Source of the DNA: Planifilum fimeticola
Lineage (GTDB): Bacteria > Bacillota > Bacilli > Thermoactinomycetales > DSM-44946
Direction of reading: 5' to 3'
Assembly (NCBI RefSeq): GCF_003001905.1
Contig: NZ_PVNE01000029.1
Coordinates: 1-48,455 of the forward strand
DNA: 48,455 nt
This document shows, piece after piece, positions 17,220-24,006 of this stretch (within the stretch, counting starts at the first letter, position 1; every line of letters begins with the position of its first letter). The notes beneath the pieces were generated by a model that was not told the DNA's origin, searched no databases, and saw only the letters and a program-made list of their open reading frames with translations. A program made the translations under genes and the position numbers.

Positions 17220-18005
17220 TCACTCTCCCCGGAACCGGGGCGGTCTCTTCTCCATGAAGGCGGAGACCCCTTCCCGGAAATCCCGGGTGCGCCCCGCCAT
17301 TTCCTGCATGTAAGCTTCGTATTCCAGCACCTCTTTCAGGGCGGCATCGGCTCCCTTGTACAGGGACCGCTTGATCAGGCCGATCGCGCGGGTCGGCCCT
17401 TCGGCCAGCTGACGCGCCCAGGCCAAAGTTTCCTCCTGGAACCGTTCATGGGGCACCAGGCGGTTCGCCAGCCCGATCTGCACCGCCTCCTGCGCGGACA
17501 CTTCCCGTCCGGTGATGGCCAACTCCATCGCCCGCCCCAATCCGACGAGCTTCGGGAGAAAGTAGCTGGACCCGCTGTCCGGGGCCAGGCCCACCCGGAC
17601 GAAGGCTTCGATGAATCGCGCCCGATCGGACACGATTCGAAGGTCGCAGGCCAGGGCGAGACTGCATCCGGCACCGGCGGCCACCCCGTTGATGGCTCCG
17701 AGCACCGGCTTCTCCATCTCCGCGATCGCCCGGATCAGGGGATTATACCGCCCGCGAACGCTGTCCCCCAGGGAAAAATTTTCGATGTTGGGATCGCTCC
17801 GGTCCCCCAGATCCTGTCCTGAACAAAACGCCTTTCCCGCACCGGTCAGGACGACGCAGCGAACGCCGGAATCCCGCGCCACATCCCGCAGGGCTTTCAA
17901 CAGCTCCTTGCTCATCTGATTGTTGAAGGCGTTGTACACCTGGGGCCGGTTGAGCGTGATGACGGCCACGCCGTCCTCCCGGGTGGTGCGGATCGTTTCC
18001 TCCAT
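17220..18005 (-). CDS. paaG: PaaG-like enoyl-CoA isomerase (crotonase family)
   Basis: 261-residue crotonase. The oxyanion-hole blocks are AFCSGQDLG and GAINGVAAGAGCSLALACD. The two glutamates of enoyl-CoA hydratase are missing (Ser in GAGCSLAL, and Phe 20 residues later), while the Asp of VGLAPDSGSSYFLP matches the catalytic Asp of PaaG. PaaG isomerises 1,2-epoxyphenylacetyl-CoA to an oxepin and also shifts double bonds in enoyl-CoAs. No other phenylacetate genes are nearby, so here it more likely acts as a delta-isomerase with the hydratase 14 bp upstream. The paaG name reflects family placement only. Confidence 0.82.
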   Translation of the reverse strand: MEETIRTTREDGVAVITLNRPQVYNAFNNQMSKELLKALRDVARDSGVRCVVLTGAGKAFCSGQDLGDRSDPNIENFSLGDSVRGRYNPLIRAIAEMEKPVLGAINGVAAGAGCSLALACDLRIVSDRARFIEAFVRVGLAPDSGSSYFLPKLVGLGRAMELAITGREVSAQEAVQIGLANRLVPHERFQEETLAWARQLAEGPTRAIGLIKRSLYKGADAALKEVLEYEAYMQEMAGRTRDFREGVSAFMEKRPPRFRGE

Positions 18006-18019
18006 CCTTCATCCCTCCT

Positions 18020-18787
18020 CTACCGGCCGCGAAACCGGGGTTTCCGCTTTTCCAAAAAGGCCTTCATTCCCTCGCGCTGATCCTCGGTGGCAAACAGGAG
18101 GTAAAAGAGCATCTGCTCGTAGGCGAGTCCCGTTTCAAGGGTTGTATCCAACGCCTTCAAAACCGATTTCTTGGCCAGTCGGACGGCTACCGGCGGCTTG
18201 GCCGCGATTTCCCGGGCCATTTTGAGGGCTTCGTCCTCCAGGAGCTCTTCGGGGACCACCCGGTTGATCAGCCCCGCCTCAAGAGCCTCCTCCGCGCTGA
18301 TCGGATTCCCCGTCAGCACCATTTCCATCGCGCGGGCTTTCCCCACCGCGCGGGTCAGGCGCTGGGTTCCCCCTGCTCCGGGCATCACCCCGATATTGAT
18401 CTCCGGTTGACCGAACTTGGCCGTCTCGGAGGCGATGATCAGGTCACAGGCCATCGCCAGCTCGCAGCCTCCGCCGAGGGCGTAACCGCTGACCGCGGCG
18501 ATGATCGGCTTGGATACGTGACGGATACGATCCCACGTGGCGAACTGGTCCTTCAAAAGCATGTCCACCGCAGTGGCATCACTCATCTCGTCGATATCCG
18601 CCCCGGCGGCGAAGGCCCTCCGATCCCCCGTGAGGATGATGCAGCGGATCGTCTCGTCCCGATCCATCGACTCCAGCGCCGACACCAACTCCTCCATGAG
18701 CTGCAAATTGAGGGCGTTGAGCACCTCCGGTCGATGGAGTTGAATCCGCCCGATCCCCTCCTCCGGCCTAGTCACACGGACGTACAT
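18020..18787 (-). CDS. Enoyl-CoA hydratase (crotonase)
   Basis: 255-residue short-chain enoyl-CoA hydratase. Both catalytic glutamates are present: [11 protein letters not shown] and, 20 residues on, [18 protein letters not shown]; the oxyanion hole is [11 protein letters not shown] near residue 65. It hydrates trans-2-enoyl-CoAs in beta-oxidation and in branched-chain amino acid breakdown. ATG at 18787 follows AAAGGGGGAG. First gene of the leftward run ending at bkdB. A cre-like site lies 20 bp upstream. Confidence 0.92.
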   Translation of the reverse strand: MYVRVTRPEEGIGRIQLHRPEVLNALNLQLMEELVSALESMDRDETIRCIILTGDRRAFAAGADIDEMSDATAVDMLLKDQFATWDRIRHVSKPIIAAVSGYALGGGCELAMACDLIIASETAKFGQPEINIGVMPGAGGTQRLTRAVGKARAMEMVLTGNPISAEEALEAGLINRVVPEELLEDEALKMAREIAAKPPVAVRLAKKSVLKALDTTLETGLAYEQMLFYLLFATEDQREGMKAFLEKRKPRFRGR

Positions 18788-18806
18788 TCCACTCCCCCTT
18801 TCGTCT

Positions 18807-18820
18807 TGAAAGCGCTTTTA
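18807..18820 (-). promoter_or_regulatory. cre-like CcpA site before the crotonase/bkd cluster
   Basis: On the minus strand TAAAAGCGCTTTCA matches the cre consensus TGWAARCGYTWNCW at 13 of 14 positions (the second base is A). It lies between the likely -10 (TATAAA) and the ribosome site, a position where CcpA blocks transcription. Confidence 0.55.
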
Positions 18821-18923
18821 TTTATACATAACAAAAAGAAACCATTTTTCAGAAACAATATTCATTTTTATTTTATCAGAGGCTTCTTTCTCCTGTCAGG
18901 AATTCGCTTTAACGCTGTAAAAG

Positions 18924-18950
18924 AAAAAAAGCCTTCCCGATGAAGGCTTT
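18924..18950 (-). terminator. Intrinsic terminator of the abrB-like gene
   Basis: GCCTTC (18931-18936) and GAAGGC (18942-18947) with a CCGAT loop; seven T residues follow on the minus strand. Confidence 0.8.
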
Positions 18951-18967
18951 TCGCGGCCGGCGACCGT

Positions 18968-19216
18968 TCACAATACGTACCGTCGCGTTTCCGCCAGACA
19001 GGACTCGCAAATGATTTTCCCGCGGAAGTCGAGCAGATGTTCCACGGCTCCGCAGAACACACAACTGGGATTATACTTCTTCAGTACGATCGCGTTGTCA
19101 TCGACAAAAATCTCCACACCGTCGTGAGGTCGCAGATTCATCATATCGCGCAGCTCTTTGGGCAGCACGATGCGACCGAGATGATCCACCTTGCGCACGA
19201 TACCGATGCTTTTCAT
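18968..19216 (-). CDS. abrB: AbrB family transition-state regulator with a cysteine-rich tail
   Basis: 82 residues. The N-terminal swapped-hairpin DNA-binding domain (1-48) is almost canonical: MKSIGIVRKVDHLGRIVLPKEL. AbrB-type proteins are dimeric or tetrameric repressors of stationary-phase and sporulation genes. The C-terminus differs from B. subtilis AbrB: it carries Cys52-x2-Cys55 and Cys70-x2-Cys73, a possible zinc ribbon. ATG at 19216 is chosen because the preceding AAAGGGG is well spaced and the conserved MKS start follows; ATG 19222 is also possible. Confidence 0.88.
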   Translation of the reverse strand: MKSIGIVRKVDHLGRIVLPKELRDMMNLRPHDGVEIFVDDNAIVLKKYNPSCVFCGAVEHLLDFRGKIICESCLAETRRYVL

Positions 19217-19788
19217 AACCATCCCCTTTCCCGGCGTGTATGGGAGGGCAGCCTGCCCCGCCCAATATCTTTCTTTTCTGGGATGATCCGAAGGAATCCT
19301 TCTCCTTTGACGCCCACCCCTTTTGGTCAATCGCTAACCTCGATTGTCCGTCCCCGGTCCCCCCTGATTGTCCCTCTCAAAAGGCAGGAAAAAAGTCCGC
19401 GGAAAACAAACCGGCCGCTCCCTCCTTTGCTGTTCCCCGCCAAGCTGTCCAATGATAGGTGATTGTACACCAACAAAATCCCTGGAAATATTCTTTGCAG
19501 AAATATTTCCATTGTGATATATTTCTTTCATGAGTGGAATTTGGAACCATCATCTTCTGCCTCGTCGGTGCGGCTTGCCCTATTCTTGTCAACCACCCTA
19601 CAAGCGATGGAACCAAAACATGCGTTTTTCTCATCGCCTTCCACGAAGTTGAAAGTCGAGATGGCTTGGTTGAAGAAGTTGGTCCAGGCAGAAGAAGACC
19701 GCACCCCGTCACGAATCCGGTGTTCGAGCGGTACCTCAGGGATCCCGGAGGGGCGCGGGTCCCAATTCGAAATGCGAGGAGGACCATC
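19217..19788. other. 570-bp region before the SRPBCC gene
   Basis: No recognisable gene. It contains the palindromic promoter at 19483-19523. From the predicted start site to the SRPBCC gene there are some 260 transcribed bases; a frame is open from 19534 in phase with the SRPBCC gene, but its translation has no family resemblance and uses no ribosome site. An upstream ArsR gene, common beside this SRPBCC type, is absent. Confidence 0.4.
19483..19523 (+). promoter_or_regulatory. Palindrome-overlapped promoter
   Basis: TGGAAATATT (19483-19492) and AATATTTCCA (19502-19511) are perfect 10-nt arms with a 9-nt spacer. They cover the -35 TTGCAG (19495-19500); after 17 nt comes the extended -10 TGA-TATATT (19518-19523). 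A near copy of the arrangement is found at 23935-23969. Confidence 0.6.
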
Positions 19789-20313
19789 ATGGCAGATCGC
19801 GCAACGAACAAACTGGTCTCAAATGTGGAAGGTCGCGAGCTTATACTCGAACGGACTTTTGACGCGCCGCGCCCTTTGGTGTTTGAAGCGTTCACAAAGG
19901 CCGAACATTTGATGCGCTGGTTCGGAACAGACGGTTGGCCGCTTACGGTTTGCAACATCGATTTTCGCCCCGGAGGCGTATGGCACTACTGCATGAAATG
20001 CAATGACGAAAGCCAGGAATATTTCGGTCAAGAATCGTGGAGCAAGGCGGTTTTCCGCGAAATCGCCGAACCGGAGCGGATCGTGTATGTCGACGCGTTC
20101 TCCGATGCGGACGGCAACGTCAACAATAACATGCCGGAGGCTCGGGTTACCCTGGACTTCGTCGATCTGGGAGGCAGAACGAAGCTGATCAACCGTACGC
20201 AATACGCGACGGAAGAAGCACTCCAGTCGGTACTGGACATGGGAATAATTGAAGGCGTGAACCAAACCTGGAACCATCTGGACAGCTTTTTGGCAGAGCT
20301 TCAAAGCGAATGA
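19789..20313 (+). CDS. SRPBCC (AHSA1/START-like) family protein
   Basis: 174-residue soluble protein with an Aha1-C-terminal-like SRPBCC fold: LILERTFDAPRPLVFEAFT at the start, the EHLMRWFGTDGWPL block, DFRPGGVWHYCM, EPERIVYVDAF, and the C-terminal long helix GVNQTWNHLDSFLAEL. This fold makes a deep hydrophobic pocket for small ligands; no enzymatic residues are known for this subgroup. ATG at 19789 has a perfect GAGGAGG 8 nt upstream, so the open frame upstream of it is not needed. Single gene under the promoter at 19483-19523, if the long leader is real. Confidence 0.85.
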   Translation: MADRATNKLVSNVEGRELILERTFDAPRPLVFEAFTKAEHLMRWFGTDGWPLTVCNIDFRPGGVWHYCMKCNDESQEYFGQESWSKAVFREIAEPERIVYVDAFSDADGNVNNNMPEARVTLDFVDLGGRTKLINRTQYATEEALQSVLDMGIIEGVNQTWNHLDSFLAELQSE

Positions 20314-20339
20314 GAGGCGTGTTTCCAAAAATAAAGTCC

Positions 20340-20640
20340 CTCACGGGAGGGAGCCGCCTCCATGTTTAAGGCCGGGATATCATCCCGGCCTTCGTGCGGC
20401 GACGGATACTCATAGATGATACGGCACCAACGATGCATTCCGATCACCGGCGGGCTCCTGCTCAGGATTTTTGCCTCCTCCGGGATGGGCATCCGGCATC
20501 CTGAACGGTTCGTTCCCTTCAAATTCCGTAACCGGCCGCACGGCCTCAAGCCTACGAAGACAAGTCCTGTCGGAAGAAACTCCCATATGTTCGACGCCGG
20601 AGGGCGTCCGTGTAAGAACCTCCATAGCCCGCCCATCAAG
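20340..20640 (-). mobile_element. Structured non-coding block, possible right end of a lost IS200/IS605-type element
   Basis: No gene. The minus strand is rich in hairpins: GACGCC-CTC-CGGCGTC near 20608, GGGAG/TTCTTCC near 20580, GGCCGTGCGGCC near 20538 and, at the end, AAGGCCGGGAT-GAT-ATCCCGGCCTT (20369-20393). A chain of stems ending in a strong terminal hairpin is the look of the right end of IS605/IS1341 elements, where the guide (omega) RNA of TnpB is encoded. No transposase or TnpB is left. The assignment rests on resemblance only. Confidence 0.3.
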
Positions 20641-20878
20641 GTCTTTTCAAAACGGCCACGAGCATGCGGTGAACCACCTCATGGTCACGCGGATCGTGCA
20701 GACGGTAGTTTTTCCCCGGCAGGGTGTACCACTCCTCAGCGCCGACATACCTGATGGCGAGCGTCAGTCTGCCGTCGTCACTGCAGGTGGTGCGCAGTTC
20801 GAGCTCCCCGCTGATCACGCCCACCTCATCGGTCATCACGCCGTGGGTCGCGGTGAAGGTGGAGGTCTTCACTTCCAT
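20636..20878 (-). CDS. Small hypothetical protein behind the HNH nuclease
   Basis: 80-residue soluble protein, no signal peptide, one cysteine, mostly predicted beta (FTATHGVMTDEVGVISGELELRT, then LTLAIRYVGAEEWYTL) followed by a helix (DHEVVHRMLVAVL). AAAGGAG stands 9 nt before the ATG at 20878. It begins 27 bp after the stop of the secreted HNH nuclease, so the two are very likely co-transcribed. I do not recognise the family. A partner role, such as a cytosolic inhibitor, is possible but unproven; immunity proteins are often small and acidic to neutral like this. Confidence 0.65.
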   Translation of the reverse strand: MEVKTSTFTATHGVMTDEVGVISGELELRTTCSDDGRLTLAIRYVGAEEWYTLPGKNYRLHDPRDHEVVHRMLVAVLKRP

Positions 20879-20905
20879 CCGTAGAGCTCCTTTCTCGACA
20901 ATAAT

Positions 20906-21541
20906 TCAGTAGGAGCAGGTGTTGAGCATGCTCTGCAGTGCGGCCTTCTCCGAGGACTGCAGGTGCAATCCCCAGCGGTACTTGGTGTGAATCCACCACT
21001 TCGCATAGGCGCAGCGGGCACCGGCCCGCGGAGGCTGCCAAGTCGACGGATCCTGGTCGCCCTTGCTCCGGTTGACGCTTGAAGTCACCGCAATCAACTG
21101 CGGGCCGCTGAGATCGTTCGCAAAGGCCTGCCGCTTCTCGGTGGTCCAACTGCTCGCGCCGGAACGCCAGGCTTCGGCCAGCGGCACGATGTGGTCGATA
21201 TCGATCTCGGAGGCCGAGTAAACGGAGACGCCGTCATAATAACTGTACCACTTTCCGGATGTGACGGGGCAGTCGCCCTCATAGTAATCGGCGTCGCGCT
21301 TGAGCACCACCTGGCGCGTGTTGCAACCGCCCCCTTGATCGATCCAGTGGGGAAATTTGTCGCGGGAGTAACCATCCATCGGATCTTCGGGTTTCACCGT
21401 CAACGAGTCCAGTTCGGATTGGGCGACGGCCTTGGACGGAGTTCCCGGGGGAAGCGCCTGAGCCGTCGACAGGTCATCCAGAACCGACATCGACAAGGTC
21501 AACGCAAAAACGAACAACCACCACAAGGATTTTTTCAGCAT
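20906..21541 (-). CDS. Secreted HNH endonuclease family protein (DUF1524-like)
   Basis: 211 residues from ATG 21541 (CGGAGG upstream). A lysine-start signal peptide (MLKKSLWWLFVFALTLS) with a possible AQA cleavage near residue 29 precedes the nuclease domain. Core residues are DIDHIVPLAEAW (Asp116, His117) and NRSKGDQDPSTW (Asn157, Lys160, Asp162). Cys73/Cys91 and Cys177/Cys209 are spaced for disulfides, fitting an exported protein. The layout and motifs strongly resemble secreted HNH nucleases of Streptomyces and other actinomycetes. Likely function: extracellular DNA degradation for nutrition or competition. Probable transfer from an actinobacterium, together with the small downstream gene. 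Confidence 0.85.
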   Translation of the reverse strand: MLKKSLWWLFVFALTLSMSVLDDLSTAQALPPGTPSKAVAQSELDSLTVKPEDPMDGYSRDKFPHWIDQGGGCNTRQVVLKRDADYYEGDCPVTSGKWYSYYDGVSVYSASEIDIDHIVPLAEAWRSGASSWTTEKRQAFANDLSGPQLIAVTSSVNRSKGDQDPSTWQPPRAGARCAYAKWWIHTKYRWGLHLQSSEKAALQSMLNTCSY

Positions 21542-21571
21542 GGGAATGCCTCCGGTGTTTTTGTTTTTAAT

Positions 21572-21625
21572 AATCACCATATTCCGATATTTATGTTTAT
21601 TTTTGGAGAATAACAGTTAACCGTT
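21572..21625 (-). promoter_or_regulatory. Possible promoter of the HNH nuclease gene
   Basis: On the minus strand TTGATT, a 17-nt spacer (CAAAAACGGTTAACTGT) and TATTCT lie in an AT-rich stretch about 70 bases upstream of the ATG. Four of six positions match in each box. Confidence 0.35.
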
Positions 21626-21701
21626 TTTGAATCAAAAAATTGTTGCCCGGGGAACAGACCGCTGCCGCCCCCCGGACCTGTTGGCCGTAAAGCCCTCCGC
21701 G

Positions 21702-21724
21702 AAAAAGCCCGGCGCGCGCCGGGC
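21702..21724 (-). terminator. Terminator of the acyl-CoA synthetase gene
   Basis: GCCCGGC-GCGC-GCCGGGC (21707-21724) followed on the minus strand by TTTTTCGCGG. Confidence 0.8.
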
Positions 21725-21741
21725 CTTTTCTTGACCCTAAT

Positions 21742-23682
21742 TCAACCGAATTGATGTCCGCGGATGGTTTCCACCGCCTTCGGGTTTTCCAGGGAAGAAA
21801 GATCTCCCGCCTCCTGTCCCAGATAAGCCGCCCGGATCACCCGGCGGAGGATTTTGCCGTTGCGCGTCTTGGGCAGCTCCGCGACGAAATGGATCTGCTT
21901 CGGCCGGAGCGCTTTCCCCATGCGGCGTCCCACCATGTCCATCAATTCATCGCGCAAGGCCTCCGTCGGCTCGTGCCCCGGCCTCGTCACGACGAAGCAG
22001 ACCGCCACTTCCCCCTTGGTCTCGTCGGGCACGCCGACGACCGCCGATTCCAGCACCGCCGGATGATCGACGAGGGTCGACTCCATTTCCGCAGGCCCCA
22101 ACCGTTTGCCGGCAATCTTCAGGGTATCGTCCGACCGTCCGGTGATGTACCAGAATCCATCCTCATCCACACGGACCCAGTCCCCGTGAACCCAGATGTT
22201 CGGCCAGCGATCCCAGTACGTCCGTTCATATCGCTCGGGATCTTTCCAGAATCCCTGCGTCATGCCGACCCAGGGCTGCCGGATCACCAGTTCGCCCACC
22301 TCGCCGCGAACCGGCTGTCCGTTTTCGTCATACACCTCGACATCCATCCCCGGGAGGGGACCGGAAAAGGAGCACGGAGCGATCGGCTTCAGCAGGTTTC
22401 CTCCCAATATACCGCCGGAAATCTCGGTTCCGCCCGAATAGTTGTAAATCGGAACCCGCCTGCCCCCCACCTTTTCAAACAACCAGTGCCAGGGATCGGG
22501 ATTCCAGGGCTCCCCGGTGGAGGCGAAGACGCGCAGGGAGCTGAGATCGTGCCGCCGGACCGGGTCCTCCCCGAACCGCATCAGCGCCCGGACCACCGTG
22601 GGGGAGAGCCCCAGATGGGTCACCCCGTGGTTCTCCACGATCTTCCAGAGGCGATCCGGGCCGGGGTGATCCGGGGTTCCCTCGAACACCAACATGGTGC
22701 TTCCCGAGAGCAAGGCGCCGAACACCATCCACGGCCCCATCATCCACCCCATGTCCGTCACCCAGAACAGAACGTCCCCCGGCCCCACATCCATCCCGTA
22801 GGCCGCGTCAAAGACGGCCTTGACGGGGAAACCGGCGTGGACGTGCACCGTTCCCTTGGGTCGGCCCGTGGTTCCGGAAGTGTATATGATCATCATCGGA
22901 TCGGACGCGTCGGTTTCTTGGGGCGCCACCGTCTTCCATTCCGACGTCAGGTCGCTCCAGTCCACGTCGCGCTTCTCATTCCACGGAATGTCCCGGCCCA
23001 GCCGACGAACCACCACCACCTTCTCCACGCTGGGAGACAGATCGGCGGCCCGGTCGGCCTCCTCCTTCATCGGAACCACTTTCCCCCGGCGCAAGAATCC
23101 GTCCGCCGTGATCAGCACCCTCGCCTCACAATCCTTCACCCGCGTGGCCACCGCCTCCGCACCGTACCCCGAGAAACAGGGGGTGAAAATGGCGCCGATC
23201 CGTGCCGTCGCCAGCATGGCGATCACGTTTTCCGCGATCATCGGCAAATAGATGGCCACCCGGTCCCCCGGCTTCACCCCGAGCCGCTTCAGCCCGTGGG
23301 CGAACCGGTTCACCGCCGCCCAGAGGTCCCGATACGTGTATTTCTGAACGGTCTCGTCATCCCCTTCCCAGATCAGCGCCAGACGATGCCGCGCCTGGGG
23401 ATCTTCGACGAAACGGTCCAGGGCATTCTGGGCGACGTTAAACTTGCCGCCGACAAACCAACGGGTCCACGGCACGCCCTTCGATCCGTCCATCACCTGT
23501 CGGTAGGGACGGATCCACTGAAAATCCAAATCGCGGACCACTTCCTCCCAAAACCACCCGACATCCCGGATGGAACGCTTGTAAAAGTCGTCATAATCGG
23601 AAAACCCCAACTTCTGCATGAATCGATACATCCGGGTCTTTTTCGAACTTTCCTCCGAAGGAAACCAGACCGCTTCGCTCAT
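21742..23682 (-). CDS. AMP-forming acyl-CoA synthetase (acetyl-CoA synthetase-like)
   Basis: 646 residues of the ANL superfamily. The AMP-binding P-loop is YTSGTTGRPKGTVH near residue 260, the A5 region reads YNYSGGTEISGG, the hinge and ribose motifs are HGDWVRVDEDGFWYITGRSDDTLKIAGKRL, and the catalytic lysine is in RNGKILRR near residue 610. N-terminal FYKRSIRDVGWFWEEVVRDL is the acetyl/acetoacetyl-CoA synthetase type. True AcsA has YWQTETG in A5; the change to YNYSGGTE suggests another short acid, as in the YtcI group. ATG 23682 follows GGGGGAGGG; the frame is open further to 23862 but holds the cre/promoter area. Activates a carboxylate for the neighbouring acyl-CoA pathways. Confidence 0.88.
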   Translation of the reverse strand: MSEAVWFPSEESSKKTRMYRFMQKLGFSDYDDFYKRSIRDVGWFWEEVVRDLDFQWIRPYRQVMDGSKGVPWTRWFVGGKFNVAQNALDRFVEDPQARHRLALIWEGDDETVQKYTYRDLWAAVNRFAHGLKRLGVKPGDRVAIYLPMIAENVIAMLATARIGAIFTPCFSGYGAEAVATRVKDCEARVLITADGFLRRGKVVPMKEEADRAADLSPSVEKVVVVRRLGRDIPWNEKRDVDWSDLTSEWKTVAPQETDASDPMMIIYTSGTTGRPKGTVHVHAGFPVKAVFDAAYGMDVGPGDVLFWVTDMGWMMGPWMVFGALLSGSTMLVFEGTPDHPGPDRLWKIVENHGVTHLGLSPTVVRALMRFGEDPVRRHDLSSLRVFASTGEPWNPDPWHWLFEKVGGRRVPIYNYSGGTEISGGILGGNLLKPIAPCSFSGPLPGMDVEVYDENGQPVRGEVGELVIRQPWVGMTQGFWKDPERYERTYWDRWPNIWVHGDWVRVDEDGFWYITGRSDDTLKIAGKRLGPAEMESTLVDHPAVLESAVVGVPDETKGEVAVCFVVTRPGHEPTEALRDELMDMVGRRMGKALRPKQIHFVAELPKTRNGKILRRVIRAAYLGQEAGDLSSLENPKAVETIRGHQFG

Positions 23683-23832
23683 GGGCACCCTCCCCCGCAT
23701 TTGATCCTCAGAACGATTACAGACGAAAAAAACGGAATGCCAGGATCCGGGCGCATGCTTTTGCACCGGACGCATGGCCAGCGATTCATCTCCGCAGACA
23801 GGTATCATCGCCTGCCCGATGCGCTCAATCAA

Positions 23833-23862
23833 AGTATAGCACAACCTTTGAAAGCGCTTCAC
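23833..23862 (-). promoter_or_regulatory. Extended -10 promoter with cre-like palindrome, before the acyl-CoA synthetase
   Basis: Leftward -10 TATACT (23838-23833) is preceded by TGC, an extended -10. TGAAAGCGCTTCAC (23849-23862), centred on AAGCGCTT, lies where the -35 would be. It matches the central ten positions of cre well and the distal end less well. Repression by CcpA of an acs-type gene is known in B. subtilis; here it is inferred. Confidence 0.5.
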
Positions 23863-23934
23863 CCCGGAAGCGTTTATGAATATTTATCCAAAGAAAAACA
23901 AGAACGGAAACAAAATCTTGTATAATCAAAAAAA

Positions 23935-23969
23935 GAAATATTGCAGAAAAATACTTCAAGTGATATACT
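23935..23969 (+). promoter_or_regulatory. Promoter of the MFS gene with palindrome like that at 19483
   Basis: GAAATATT (23935-23942) and AATACTTC (23950-23957) flank GCAGAAA. -35 TTGCAG (23941-23946), 17-nt spacer, extended -10 TGA-TATACT (23964-23969). From the -35 on, 24 of 33 positions agree with the promoter at 19495. Confidence 0.55.
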
Positions 23970-24006
23970 TCTTAATGTGATTTTGAATATTCAGGAGGCG
24001 TATTCA

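Noticed and set aside
19534-19788. N-terminal extension of the SRPBCC protein
   Set aside because: The frame is open but uses no ribosome site, is not similar to known families, and the ATG at 19789 has a near-perfect site.
21751-23925. 724-codon open frame antisense to the acyl-CoA synthetase
   Set aside because: Same effect of GC-rich codons; its translation is His/Arg/Pro-rich without known motifs.
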